Shown here: positions 10,470-19,398 of the stretch, in pieces | Layout: every line of letters begins with the position of its first letter | Position numbering within the stretch: the first letter of the stretch is position 1 | Assembly (NCBI GenBank): GCA_026416715.1 | Contig: JAOAEQ010000018.1 | Location: 12,358-76,357, forward strand | Source of the DNA: a bacterium | Lineage (GTDB): Bacteria > UBP4 > UBA4092 > JAOAEQ01 | Reading direction: 5' to 3' | Length of the DNA stretch: 64,000 nt | Translations under genes and position numbers: made by a program | The notes under the pieces: generated by a model | Told to the model about the DNA's origin: nothing | What the model saw: only the letters and a program-made list of their open reading frames with translations | Databases searched by the model: none

Positions 10470-11011
10470 GACAACAATAATCTCCTTTTTATCAAGTATT
10501 CAACGGGCACTCGAGTGGACATATTTGATGAATCTGATAGTTATATATATATTTTACCTGAAAATAGATACCATAATCAAATCACAGTTGAACTTTATCT
10601 GTGGTTGCAAACCGGTTAGGCTTAGTTGTGAAACTGTCAGCGGAAGTTTTCGGTGATAAACGGAGTTTTTTGTTAAAGTATTTGTTAAATGTTCGATTCG
10701 GTAAATCTCAACAATGCTTGGTAAATCTTGGAATAAGGTGAATGTGTAAGTTTGTCTGAGATAAAATCTGCTTCTCGTCAACTTATGAAAAAATAACATC
10801 CGGATAAGTGTCCAACGGAAGAGAAAAAAATGTTGATAAAATCATCCGAAAACTTAATGAAACATATCCTATCATCTTTTAGTTACCCATACGTGCGGAA
10901 CACCATCCTATTCTGTTAACTCCAGAAAAGAGAAATGATGCGACCGGAAAAGAAATTGTGGCACCAATTTTATGACGATGTCCTTTATCCGCATTCGTAA
11001 TGGTTTAGGTA
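10470..11011. other. Gene-free gap between apgM and tig
   Basis: 541 bases upstream of tig and downstream of apgM (both minus strand). No convincing open frame, tRNA arms or intrinsic terminator. AT-rich runs around 10540-10555 could hold -10 elements for tig, but no -35/-10 pair stands out. Otherwise I see nothing in it. Confidence 0.5.
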
Positions 11012-12226
11012 TTACGCGCCGAATTTTTTCAGTTTTAATGCATGCGCTAACAATAATGGCATAACTTCCATTGAATTAATTCTGCCTAATCCACCAAGAG
11101 TCGAAAATTCTATTTCGCTAAAAGATTGAACGCGATCTATCCGAGCAGTTTTCGCATGGAGTAGAAATGGAACGGGATGCCACGAATGCGATTTCAGCGA
11201 TGCGGGTGTTGAATGGTCGCCAGTAATTGCTAGTACATCGGGACGTAATGCTACAATTTCCGGTATAAGGTATTTATCCATATCTTCAATGACTTTTATT
11301 TTGTTTGTATAATTTCCATCTTCTCCATAAGAATCGGTTTTTTTGACATGGAAATAGAAAAAGTTGTATCGGGAATAATTCTCTTGCAATGTTTTTAATT
11401 CATCTTGCATAGTTTCGCCGGTTGGTATCACGGTCATTCCAACTAATTTCGCTAATCCACGATACATCGGATAAGTTGCAATAGCTGCTGCATTCAATTG
11501 ATATAATTCTGACATGCTTGGAATTTGCGGTTTTGATGCGAATCCGCGAAGGAGTATGCCGTTGGCAGGATGTTCATTTTTCAATATTTCCGTTGCATAA
11601 TGAATAAACTGATTGACCATAGTAGCGGTTCGTTCTGCTTCTGGGGCTGACGCCACAGCTGGTTTGGGTTTTACACCGATATTTTGCGGGTCGGTATCTG
11701 CTATTTCGCCGGAAAGTCCTTTCCCACGGAATATCACGACAAACCGATATTCCATTTCGGGTAGAACAAAAATTTGTACTCCGTCTATTTCCGGAATCGC
11801 AGTCTGTATCTTTCGACAAAGAGTTGCGCATGTTTCGGTTGGAATGCGGCCTGCACGACGGTCAGTAATTATACCCTCTGCATCTAACGAACAGAAATTT
11901 CCTCGCGTGGCTACATCACCGTCCATTAATTCAAATCCGATTCCTAAAGCGGAGAGAACCCCACGCCCAATTTGGTATGTTATAGGATCATATCCAAATA
12001 GGGATAAATGAGCTGGACCACTGCCCGGGGTTATACCAGGAGCTATCGGATCAGCTACTCCACAAACCGATTCTTTTGCCAACTTATCTAAATTTGGCGT
12101 ATATGCCGCTTCAACTTCAGTTTTCCCATCAACGATTGGAATTCCACCTATTCCGTCAACAACTAATAAAATAATTTTTGACTCGGTCTGAGTAACCAAT
12201 GATTGTAAAATATTTTGCCGTAGCAT
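11012..12226 (-). CDS. apgM: Cofactor-independent phosphoglycerate mutase, archaeal type (ApgM)
   Basis: 404 residues of the alkaline-phosphatase superfamily. VVDGIGG at 22-28 holds a metal-binding aspartate, TPGSGPAHLSLFGYDP (about 66-81) contains the serine that is phosphorylated, and ITGDHSTPA near the C-terminus supplies further metal ligands. It interconverts 3- and 2-phosphoglycerate in the cytoplasm without 2,3-bisphosphoglycerate. The ATG at 12226 has AAAGGAGAG upstream. Divergent from the rubrerythrin gene. This aPGAM form is widespread in archaea and in some anaerobic bacteria. Alternative members of the superfamily (such as phosphonopyruvate decarboxylase-named homologues) are the same family under an old name. 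Confidence 0.93.
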   Translation of the reverse strand: MLRQNILQSLVTQTESKIILLVVDGIGGIPIVDGKTEVEAAYTPNLDKLAKESVCGVADPIAPGITPGSGPAHLSLFGYDPITYQIGRGVLSALGIGFELMDGDVATRGNFCSLDAEGIITDRRAGRIPTETCATLCRKIQTAIPEIDGVQIFVLPEMEYRFVVIFRGKGLSGEIADTDPQNIGVKPKPAVASAPEAERTATMVNQFIHYATEILKNEHPANGILLRGFASKPQIPSMSELYQLNAAAIATYPMYRGLAKLVGMTVIPTGETMQDELKTLQENYSRYNFFYFHVKKTDSYGEDGNYTNKIKVIEDMDKYLIPEIVALRPDVLAITGDHSTPASLKSHSWHPVPFLLHAKTARIDRVQSFSEIEFSTLGGLGRINSMEVMPLLLAHALKLKKFGA

Positions 12227-12441
12227 ATATCTATCTCTCCTTTATTTTATTGATAACTTTATAACATAATTGTCATACCTATAAACATTAAGCTATATCG
12301 AAATCGGCTTTTAAAATGTCGTATTTTGTTACTTAAGTATATCAAAACATTGTCTTATGTAGCTATACATATGCAGGAGACATATAGGAATATCGCAAAT
12401 AGGTAACTCCATTAAAAAAGATAAAATTAGTCCGATTTTTC

Positions 12442-12470
12442 TTGATAGTTCCATTTTATTAAGGTATAAT
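12442..12470 (+). promoter_or_regulatory. Sigma70-type promoter of the rubrerythrin gene
   Basis: TTGATA (12442-12447), 17-base spacer, TATAAT (12465-12470). A second TATAAT lies at 12475-12480. The predicted start near 12477 gives a leader of about 40 bases with AAAGGAG at 12501-12507 before the ATG at 12518. Confidence 0.75.
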
Positions 12471-12517
12471 AGGATATAATCAATACAGTTTAACCTTAAG
12501 AAAGGAGTATACGAGCT

Positions 12518-13021
12518 ATGCGAAAAATGACGGAGAATAATCTTCACTCTGCTTTTGCAGGGGAAAGCCAAGCGCATATGCGCTATTTAATTTTTGCTGA
12601 CATAGCGGAACATGCTGGTCGACCAAATTTGGCGCGATTGTTTCGCGCAATTGCATTTGCAGAACAAGTCCATGCCACCAATCATTTGAAAGAGTTGAAA
12701 GGTATAGGAGATTCATCAGTAAATTTGCAGGAAGCGATATCTGGGGAGACGTTTGAGGTTGAGGAAATGTATCCGGCATATCAAGCGGTAGCGAAATTGC
12801 AGGAAGAAAAAGGAGCGGTTCGGTCAACAACCTGGGCATTAGAAGCGGAAAAAGTGCATGCGATTATGTATCGAGAAGCAAAACAAGCAATTGACCGAAA
12901 CGAAGATGCAGCTGTCGGAGATATCTATATTTGTTCCGTCTGTGGTTATACCGCTTCCGGAAAAGAAGTTGACGTCTGTCCGTTATGTGGTGCGAAAAAA
13001 GAAAAGTTTAAGAAATTCTAA
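12518..13021 (+). CDS. rbr: Rubrerythrin
   Basis: 167 residues. The four-helix diiron domain shows E16, the E49-x2-H52 pair (EQVH) and the E111-x2-H114 pair (EKVH) plus further helix glutamates. The C-terminal rubredoxin-like domain has C139-x2-C142 and C154-x2-C157 for one Fe(Cys)4 site. It reduces hydrogen peroxide with electrons from reduced rubredoxin/ferredoxin-type donors in the cytoplasm of anaerobes. It has its own strong promoter and ribosome site. The secreted CxxCH protein and the flavodiiron gene follow on the same strand, making a plausible oxidative-stress group. Confidence 0.96.
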   Translation: MRKMTENNLHSAFAGESQAHMRYLIFADIAEHAGRPNLARLFRAIAFAEQVHATNHLKELKGIGDSSVNLQEAISGETFEVEEMYPAYQAVAKLQEEKGAVRSTTWALEAEKVHAIMYREAKQAIDRNEDAAVGDIYICSVCGYTASGKEVDVCPLCGAKKEKFKKF

Positions 13022-13038
13022 CATGAGAATCTATTAGT

Positions 13039-14550
13039 ATGATAAATAACCTATTAGTCTTCTTTCTGTTGATCTCTATTCCCGTATGGGGTTACGGTTT
13101 TTCTAGCGGACCGCCGGATTATCGAACCGGTGCTCCAGGGGAGATGGACTGTCGCCAATGCCATACTTCATATCCGTTAAATTCGGGCGGTGGCATATTC
13201 CGCTTTGAAAATGTACCGAGTAGTTATGTAGGAAATGGTGTTTATCCGATAAATCTGCGTATTCTGCAGAGTGGTCAAACTCGGTGGGGTTTCGAGTTGA
13301 AATCAACCGCTGGAACGATTCTGGTTGCTGATACCGTAAACACGCAGTTATCCTCAGGTATATTCCTGAAACATACCGCTCCGGGAACGTTTGCGGGAAC
13401 AAGCAGTGGCGCAGTATGGTCATTTCATTGGCAAGCACCGAATGATACGACTACGACCGTTCTCTTTTATGCTGCAGGGAACGCCGCAAACAATAACGGG
13501 AATTCATTTGGTGATTATATTTATACTACCGTAGCAACCACGGTTCGTGCTGTTCCCATAACGTATGTCAACCAATATGGTTCGTTTACTTCAAGTAGTG
13601 ATACTACTCGGTGGTATTTCGAGAAATATGGCGATGCGATTAGTCCGGGAACATTGAGTTGGCTAAATAGTTTCGGGGGGCAAACCGGTGGTTTACTTAA
13701 GATAACGCAAACGCCGGGACAAAAAGCGAAATTAACGCAGATATTTACTGTAACCACCTCCGGTTGGTATACCGCACGAGCGAAATTCGCTACTGATATC
13801 GCCGATGTTTCCAAACAGCAGAAAGTATATTTATATCTTCAAGAGCTTGATAACAGCACAACAGTCGTAGCTACAGGGAATCAAGTTATTGCGTCAGGAA
13901 ACGGTGGATTCGGTCAAGCGAGTGTATGGCGTTTTGTAACCATTTCATTTTATGTGCAGAATACCGTTTTAGCGGTGCAAGCAGTGGGCATTAATCCTAG
14001 TGTAAGTGGAATAACCTGTGGATTATATATAGATGAAATCTGGGTTGCTAGCGGTGAGGTGATTTCGCATTCGACCGTATCGTTAGCAAACAGTAGTTTT
14101 GACAATGGAACTTCCGGCTGGCTATTAGAAATATATGGCGATGGTGTTGGAACCGGAATATGGAGTCAACTCGGCAGTTGGTATGGACATACTGGCGTTC
14201 TTTTCGGGACACAGACTGCCAGCGAAAAAGCGAAGTTGAGTCAATTTATCAGTCTGTCAAGTATAACGACTACTTTTGTTTCAGTTTGGGTATATAGCGG
14301 AGCGACCTCGTTTAACCAAACGCAGAAAGTATATCTTTATCTCTATAGCAATGATAACGCATATAATAAGGTGATTGAAAGCGGAAACGCAATATTGCAA
14401 CCGGGAAAATGGAACCCGAACCAATGGCGCCAAGTGCAGTTTGCCGTGGTTCCGAATACGCAACATAATGTTGTCCAAATCGTTAGTATTAACCCGGTGG
14501 GGAGACCGCCCGAATTAATTTTTTTTGATGAAATTATCCTGAGACAATAG
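13039..14550 (+). CDS. Secreted protein with one CxxCH motif and two repeated beta-domains
   Basis: 503 residues. A signal peptide (about 1-20) is followed by GPPDYRTGAPGEMDCRQCH, with C38, C41 and H42 forming a single haem-c-type CxxCH. This layout matches the choice-of-anchor-V/Reeler-like domain of secreted proteins in Bacteroidota and relatives, up to about residue 170. Two related segments follow (about 175-345 and 350-503). Each starts with an N-x-SF or YGSF strand and contains W-x-E-x-YGD, EKAKL- or QKAKL-type, QKVYLYL and DEI words, resembling jelly-roll/carbohydrate-binding modules. No Por sorting tail is obvious. The haem attachment and ligand are not proven. It begins 17 bases after the rubrerythrin gene with only a weak ribosome site. 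Confidence 0.75.
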   Translation: MINNLLVFFLLISIPVWGYGFSSGPPDYRTGAPGEMDCRQCHTSYPLNSGGGIFRFENVPSSYVGNGVYPINLRILQSGQTRWGFELKSTAGTILVADTVNTQLSSGIFLKHTAPGTFAGTSSGAVWSFHWQAPNDTTTTVLFYAAGNAANNNGNSFGDYIYTTVATTVRAVPITYVNQYGSFTSSSDTTRWYFEKYGDAISPGTLSWLNSFGGQTGGLLKITQTPGQKAKLTQIFTVTTSGWYTARAKFATDIADVSKQQKVYLYLQELDNSTTVVATGNQVIASGNGGFGQASVWRFVTISFYVQNTVLAVQAVGINPSVSGITCGLYIDEIWVASGEVISHSTVSLANSSFDNGTSGWLLEIYGDGVGTGIWSQLGSWYGHTGVLFGTQTASEKAKLSQFISLSSITTTFVSVWVYSGATSFNQTQKVYLYLYSNDNAYNKVIESGNAILQPGKWNPNQWRQVQFAVVPNTQHNVVQIVSINPVGRPPELIFFDEIILRQ

Positions 14551-14660
14551 AATAATAGAATATGGTCGAAACCAATATTTCAGCATAGATAACATAAGAT
14601 TAATAAATATACAAAAGAACATTACATTAAACGAATGGTTCTAACGAAAGGTAATTGAAT

Positions 14661-15845
14661 ATGGTACAACCAATTCAGATTCAATCAAATCTTTATTGGG
14701 TAGGCGCATTTAATCCAGAATTGCGCTGGTTTGATGTTGTTCTCTATACCCCGCATGGAACAACGTATAATTCCTATTTAATACTAGATGAAAAAGTAGC
14801 GTTAATCGAATTAGTGCATGCGAAATTTACCGATACTTTAATTGATAACATAACATCGATTATTGAGTTATCAAAGCTAGACTATATTATCGTTAATCAT
14901 ACCGAAATGGACCATACCGGTGCGCTATCTCAATTATTGGAATTAGCGCCGAACGTGCAGGTGGTTTCAACGAAAACCGCAGCGAATTTCCTAAAGAAAA
15001 TTGTTAATCGCGATTTCCATTCTCTTCCAGTAACAGATCAAAGTATCCTTGATTTAGGACAAAAGAAACTGAGGTTTATATCTGTTCCTTATTGGCATTG
15101 GCCTGATACAATGTTTACCTATCTCGTAGAAGATGCCATCTTATTCTCCTGTGATGGATTCGGCTGTCATTTCTGCGATGAACGGCTTTTCAACGATACC
15201 GTAGCTAATTTTGATGACGATTTCAAATATTATTACGACCATATCATGCGTCCTTTTAAACCGAAAATAGCTGCGGGAATTTCGAAAATCGCTGGGTTAG
15301 ATATAACAATGATTTGTCCAAGTCACGGACCGATACTGAGAAGCAACCCCGAGAAATATATCCAATTATATACCGATTGGACAAAAGAAGTGCCCCCATC
15401 GGCGAAAAAGAGGATAGCGATTTTCTATGTTTCTGCGTATGGAAATACCCGCAACATGGCAGAGGTAATTGCTGCGGAAATAAATCAATCTGGAACTATC
15501 GAAGCAAAACTTATCAATGCTAAAGAAGCGGAGGTAGAGTTGCTCCGGAACGAATTAGAATCCGCTGATGGTTTCTTATTTGGTTCTCCTACTTTTATGG
15601 GTGATGCTGTTAAACCTATTTGGGATATCATCTCATTACTTCCTACTGTTGCCGTTCGAGGGAAACCGGTTGCTGTTTTCGGGTCATTCGGTTGGAGCGG
15701 TGAAGCAATACATCTACTTGAAGATAGATTGAAAGGATTAAAAATGAACATTACGCTTCCGGGGTTAAAAATTCATTTTGTTCCGAATCGAACTGAGCTC
15801 GAGCAATGTCGTGATTTCGCAAAAGCGTTTATCGCTTCTCTCTGA
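14661..15845 (+). CDS. A-type flavodiiron protein (FprA family), O2/NO reductase
   Basis: 394 residues from the ATG at 14661. GAAAGG at 14646-14651 is nine bases upstream, so this is preferred to the TTG at 14655. The metallo-beta-lactamase-like domain has H80-x-E82-x-D84-H85, H146, D165 and H222, the full diiron ligand set. A flavodoxin domain follows from about 249 with the FMN loop around SAYGNTRN. It reduces O2 to water or NO to N2O in the cytoplasm using electrons from rubredoxin or ferredoxin-type partners. With rubrerythrin 1.6 kb upstream it suggests oxygen defence. Length and ligands are canonical. Confidence 0.96.
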   Translation: MVQPIQIQSNLYWVGAFNPELRWFDVVLYTPHGTTYNSYLILDEKVALIELVHAKFTDTLIDNITSIIELSKLDYIIVNHTEMDHTGALSQLLELAPNVQVVSTKTAANFLKKIVNRDFHSLPVTDQSILDLGQKKLRFISVPYWHWPDTMFTYLVEDAILFSCDGFGCHFCDERLFNDTVANFDDDFKYYYDHIMRPFKPKIAAGISKIAGLDITMICPSHGPILRSNPEKYIQLYTDWTKEVPPSAKKRIAIFYVSAYGNTRNMAEVIAAEINQSGTIEAKLINAKEAEVELLRNELESADGFLFGSPTFMGDAVKPIWDIISLLPTVAVRGKPVAVFGSFGWSGEAIHLLEDRLKGLKMNITLPGLKIHFVPNRTELEQCRDFAKAFIASL

Positions 15846-16085
15846 TTAACCTTTCCGTGGGGATAAATCATTTTCTTTAATCAACCGTTCAATCGCTGCC
15901 CAAGTGTCGTTTATTTTTTCTTTTGAAATATGACTCAATTCGATGACCAGATTATTAGCATGTTTATTGATAGCGTAATTCGGTTGAATAAGAAAATGCT
16001 GGCTCATAAGGATAGAATGCATTTCGTCAACTGGAATGAAATTTAAATGGAATGTTTTTCGTTCGATAATCTTATTCATATTCAT
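15846..16085 (-). CDS. Small hypothetical protein, 79 residues
   Basis: Not recognised. 79 residues, charged, no signal peptide or membrane segment, no cysteines. It begins seven bases after the HExxH gene on the same strand, so the two are probably co-transcribed. Its stop abuts the stop of the convergent flavodiiron gene (15845/15846). No clear ribosome site, consistent with coupling to the upstream gene. ATG at 16085, or two codons later. Confidence 0.55.
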   Translation of the reverse strand: MNMNKIIERKTFHLNFIPVDEMHSILMSQHFLIQPNYAINKHANNLVIELSHISKEKINDTWAAIERLIKENDLSPRKG

Positions 16086-16092
16086 AATAAAT

Positions 16093-16680
16093 TTATGCTA
16101 ACTTCGATCGTTCCAGTTCTCGGGTCAATTTCCGCAGTTTCCGAGCGATATCTTCCAATTCTTTGAACGTCCGTTCTTGTTTGGAATTATACAATCGAGA
16201 AAACCATTCGCCACTCTCTTTCGTTAACGGAAATACTTCTTCAAAACGCAATTGGGTAATGGTAATGTTTGGGACAGGATGGTTTTCCCGTTTCAGACGG
16301 CCATCAATCCAAACGTCCCATATCGCATGGACATAGGTATAGTACCGTTCATAGATACCGCCGGATTCATAATGCTGTTTGAAATATTCGTAATTGAATT
16401 GGAATCGTGGATTTAATTCATCGTAGGTATGGGTTAATTCATGCCATAATAAGCGCAGGAGTCCATCTTTAGTCGTATACGTTGGGGCTAAATGAAATTC
16501 GATCTCTTGCAGACCACGGTATCGCCATTTTTTACGCAGCGTATCTTTTTCAACCGCTTTATCAATAATCCAGTGTGGTTTTAAGGAATGGAGTGGCCGA
16601 TAATGATTTTTAATCTGTTGAATGGTTTCCGTAATCCATTGTTCGTCCTGCTCCGGATGGAATTCGATACCTAATGGCAT
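16093..16680 (-). CDS. Putative zinc metallopeptidase-like protein with HExxH
   Basis: 195 residues, not assigned to a named family. LLWHELTHTYDE at 77-88 gives the zinc-binding HExxH (H80, E81, H84) in a hydrophobic helix context, as in SprT-like and other gluzincin/minimal metallopeptidases. A third ligand could be in WDVWIDGR (around 145-152) but is not certain. The C-terminal 40 residues are highly charged and helical. No signal peptide, so probably cytoplasmic. Followed directly by the 79-residue gene and preceded by fmt on the same strand. Confidence 0.65.
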   Translation of the reverse strand: MPLGIEFHPEQDEQWITETIQQIKNHYRPLHSLKPHWIIDKAVEKDTLRKKWRYRGLQEIEFHLAPTYTTKDGLLRLLWHELTHTYDELNPRFQFNYEYFKQHYESGGIYERYYTYVHAIWDVWIDGRLKRENHPVPNITITQLRFEEVFPLTKESGEWFSRLYNSKQERTFKELEDIARKLRKLTRELERSKLA

Positions 16681-16717
16681 AATTCCAAGGCTCCTTTATG
16701 CAGGAAATCATAATTTA

Positions 16718-17668
16718 TTATACACCTAAATAGCTCCCTTCCGTCAACCGATATCCCCGTGCAAATTGAGCGGCGCTCATGATTTTCCCATTTTCCGGTT
16801 GAACCCGAAGAATCTGCACCGCAGTATTATTTCCTGTTTGCACGACAATTCCGCTCTCATCATGTTTGCCAACCAGAATAATTTTTCCTGCGGGCTCAGC
16901 TGGAGAACCAAGACCGACTTTGGCTAAATGAATCCGGAGCCGTTTTCCCTTTAGAAACGTAAACGCTCCTGGTGAAGGAGTTACGCCACGGATTAAATTA
17001 ACAATCTCTCCTGCGGGTTTATTCCAATCAATACGCCCATCAGTATTAGTTAGTTTCGGAGCGTAAGTAGCTTCCTGATGATTTTGCGGAATACGTGGTG
17101 CAATTCCCATTTCAATTGCGTTTAACGTTTTCTGGAGAAGCGATCCACCGAGTTGCGCTAGTTTAACCGATAAACTGCCAGCATTATCTTCCGGAAGTAT
17201 CGGAATTTTCTCCTGAAAAATGATATCTCCCTCATCCATATTCTCATTCATAAACATAGTTGTAACTCCAGTTTCTGTTTCCCCACGAATGAGTGCCCAT
17301 TGGATCGGAGCAGCACCACGATATTTCGGCAGAAGTGACCCATGAACATTCACGCAACCATATTTCGGGATTTGTAATAGGGTAGGGGGAAGAATTTTCC
17401 CATAAGCAACAACTACAATAATCTCCGGATGTAATTCCATAATATGGTTGATAAATGTTTCGGATTTAATTGATTCTGGTGTTTCAACCGGTAATTGATG
17501 CTGTTGTGCAAACTGTTTTACCGGAGAAGGATGCAATTTTAATCCACGACCATAAGGACGATCAGGTTGAGTTATAACCGAGATGACGTGCTGATTCGAT
17601 TGGATAATTGCGGCAAGAGAAGGAACCGCAAATGCTGATGTACCCAAGAAAATAATCCGCATAGACAT
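16718..17668 (-). CDS. fmt: Methionyl-tRNA formyltransferase
   Basis: 316 residues. Formylates initiator Met-tRNA with 10-formyl-THF. Seen: MRIIFLGTSAFAVPSL at the N-terminus, the folate/catalytic motif VNVHGSLLPKYRGAAP with N107 and H109, and D145 in NMDEGD, plus the C-terminal OB-like domain (about 205-316). Starts at ATG 17668, or the second methionine two codons later. It is 17 bases downstream of def, the common def-fmt pairing. Confidence 0.97.
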   Translation of the reverse strand: MSMRIIFLGTSAFAVPSLAAIIQSNQHVISVITQPDRPYGRGLKLHPSPVKQFAQQHQLPVETPESIKSETFINHIMELHPEIIVVVAYGKILPPTLLQIPKYGCVNVHGSLLPKYRGAAPIQWALIRGETETGVTTMFMNENMDEGDIIFQEKIPILPEDNAGSLSVKLAQLGGSLLQKTLNAIEMGIAPRIPQNHQEATYAPKLTNTDGRIDWNKPAGEIVNLIRGVTPSPGAFTFLKGKRLRIHLAKVGLGSPAEPAGKIILVGKHDESGIVVQTGNNTAVQILRVQPENGKIMSAAQFARGYRLTEGSYLGV

Positions 17669-17685
17669 AGCAAATATTATTATTC

Positions 17686-18225
17686 CTATGGTAATTTTTT
17701 GTGTTTTAACTTTGCTAAGGTTTCTTTTTTTAGTTTTTTCAATTTTCCCTCGATCATTTGTCGGTCAAATTGGCTCATTTTTTCAATAAACATAATTCCA
17801 TTAACATGGTCAATTTCATGTTGAAATATCCGCGCTAACAATTCTTTTACGTCCAATTCTATTTGCTTACCATTAAGGTCTAATGCGCATATCCCAATAG
17901 AGATTGCCCGTTCAACATTTCCTTCTATTTCCGGGAAACTCAAACATCCTTCTTTTAGCCAGTTCGTTTTGTGCGAATAATAAATTATTTTCGGATTAAT
18001 CAAGATAAAACGTTCTTTTTTTAACTGACCTCGAGAAGGGTCAACTACGACGATTTGATTATTGAACCCGACTTGATTTGCGGCGAGTCCAACTCCATCC
18101 AACGCATACATCGTTTCAAACATATCTTCAATCAACGCAATTTCTCTTCCGGTAATATTTTTAACGAGCGCAGTGGGTTTTTCTAGGATTGGATCTCCGT
18201 AATAATGAATTTTTAAAATCGCCAT
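17686..18225 (-). CDS. def: Peptide deformylase
   Basis: 179 residues from the ATG at 18225. An upstream in-frame start at 18327 would overlap the LpxL-like gene by 80 bases and adds a non-homologous tail, so it is rejected. Seen: GVGLAANQVG at 44-53, EGCLSFPE with metal ligand C94, and QHEIDH with H136 and H140 as the other ligands and E137 catalytic. It removes the N-formyl group from nascent proteins. No clear Shine-Dalgarno, and the preceding gene ends 22 bases upstream, so translation may be coupled. Confidence 0.97.
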   Translation of the reverse strand: MAILKIHYYGDPILEKPTALVKNITGREIALIEDMFETMYALDGVGLAANQVGFNNQIVVVDPSRGQLKKERFILINPKIIYYSHKTNWLKEGCLSFPEIEGNVERAISIGICALDLNGKQIELDVKELLARIFQHEIDHVNGIMFIEKMSQFDRQMIEGKLKKLKKETLAKLKHKKLP

Positions 18226-18247
18226 AATGTAATAATTGTAGCATATT

Positions 18248-19126
18248 TTATGTTGAGTTCGGTTGGGTTTTCCATCGCCTATGAAACCAGAAATATTGGT
18301 CTGGATATTTGCGGATATATGCCTCAAGTAATTTTGTTGCCGTTTGAGTTAACCGAAATATCTCGCTTTGTTCATCATGAGCTTCAGGATTTGGTAGCAG
18401 CGGTGGTTCAATATAAATGGTATGGTTCATATTGGATTCACGCACGATAAACATAGGTAAGATGGGGGTATTCGTTTTAACAGCAAATGCTGCTGCGCCA
18501 CGGAAAGTGCTTGCCGATTTCCCAAAAAAATCAACAAAGATTCCATGATTTCGCGCGTCTTGATCAATGAGAAAAGCGAGAAGATAATTATACCGTAATG
18601 CTTTTATCATATCGCGTGCTGCATATTTTTTGGTAATAACTTCCATCCCAACCTTTTTTCTATTCTCAATCACTAACGTGTTGACCACCGAATTTCGTAA
18701 TTCGCGAGCAAATACGATAACTTTATATTTCATTAACGTATGCACGGCACCCATTAATTCCCAATTATTGAAGTGGGCGGTGATGACAATTGCGCCTTTA
18801 TTTGCCTGTAAAACAGAATCTAAATGTTCTTTCCCATGAAAACCGATGTGTTGCCGAACATAATCTTGTTGTAACACAGGAAACCGGATAAATTCGATTA
18901 ATGTCATTCCAAAATTTTGATAGGTTCGTTTAGCAATATGTCGAATGTGCGTTTTCGATTTTTCCGCACCGAAAACAAATCGGAGATTTTCTAAGACAAC
19001 TCTTCTCCGAATCCGAAGTATCGAATAACACAAATCACCTAATCGTCGCCCGATAAACAATCCGCAAGAAAGCGGTAGAATTTGCAATAATTTTGCAATG
19101 AATGAATAAATGAGTTTTTGCACCAT
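18248..19126 (-). CDS. LpxL/HtrB-type lysophospholipid or lipid A acyltransferase
   Basis: 292 residues from the ATG at 19126; a TTG at 19141 would add five residues. Seen: a hydrophobic N-terminal anchor with RRLGDLCYSILRIRRRVV..NL, then the catalytic H-x4-E motif in TAHFNNWELMG, a FLIDQD segment and the FFG..ST..GAA..A pattern typical of the family. It transfers acyl chains to lipid A precursors or related glycolipids at the inner membrane. This supports an outer membrane with lipid A or similar lipid. No other lpx gene is in the window. Upstream of def-fmt on the same strand. Confidence 0.88.
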   Translation of the reverse strand: MVQKLIYSFIAKLLQILPLSCGLFIGRRLGDLCYSILRIRRRVVLENLRFVFGAEKSKTHIRHIAKRTYQNFGMTLIEFIRFPVLQQDYVRQHIGFHGKEHLDSVLQANKGAIVITAHFNNWELMGAVHTLMKYKVIVFARELRNSVVNTLVIENRKKVGMEVITKKYAARDMIKALRYNYLLAFLIDQDARNHGIFVDFFGKSASTFRGAAAFAVKTNTPILPMFIVRESNMNHTIYIEPPLLPNPEAHDEQSEIFRLTQTATKLLEAYIRKYPDQYFWFHRRWKTQPNST

Positions 19127-19188
19127 AATGTTAAGCAACAATGAGAATGAGTGGAATAGTTATTGTAGCATAAAAACCGGATAGAATC

Positions 19189-19217
19189 TTGACATAATTG
19201 CATTTTTAACGTAATAT
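19189..19217 (+). promoter_or_regulatory. Possible promoter of the Xer gene
   Basis: TTGACA (19189-19194) with TAATAT (19212-19217) at a 17-base spacing. A perfect TATAAT at 19215-19220 would need a 20-base spacer. The transcript would run through the dif-like palindrome before reaching the ATG at 19399. Confidence 0.45.
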
Positions 19218-19296
19218 AATTAGGGTATTTCAAGATGAAGCTATCATAACTTATTAAATTACAATATGTTATATAACACTAGCCTGAGCGTAACTT

Positions 19297-19324
19297 ATTG
19301 CGTTAAAGATATATTTAACGCAAT
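19297..19324. other. Candidate dif-like Xer recombination site (11-6-11 palindrome)
   Basis: ATTGCGTTAAA (19297-19307), GATATA (19308-19313) and TTTAACGCAAT (19314-19324) form two perfectly inverted 11-bp arms around a 6-bp centre, 28 bp in total. This is exactly the size and arm-centre-arm layout of bacterial dif sites. The left arm shares the TGCG core and terminal AA with the classic XerC arm, the right arm the TT and AAT ends, and the centre the TATA part. It lies 74 bases before a Xer-type recombinase gene, as known for single-recombinase systems such as XerS/difSL. It could alternatively be a plain regulatory hairpin. Confidence 0.5.
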
Positions 19325-19398
19325 TATGGGTGGGTTGCGCAACAACCTGTGATAGCAAAGATTTATCTCAAATATATAAGAAATAAGCGGTAAAAAGT

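Noticed and set aside
10470-11011. tRNA or small RNA gene in the tig-apgM gap
   Set aside because: GTTCGATTC near 10691 resembles a T-arm, but no acceptor, D or anticodon arms can be formed around it.
12516-12839. Antisense open frame over the rubrerythrin gene
   Set aside because: Shadow of the plus-strand gene; no start signals or recognisable protein.
19189-19220. Promoter read as TTGACA with TATAAT at 20-base spacing
   Set aside because: The spacing is too long; the TAATAT at 17 bases was preferred, with modest confidence.
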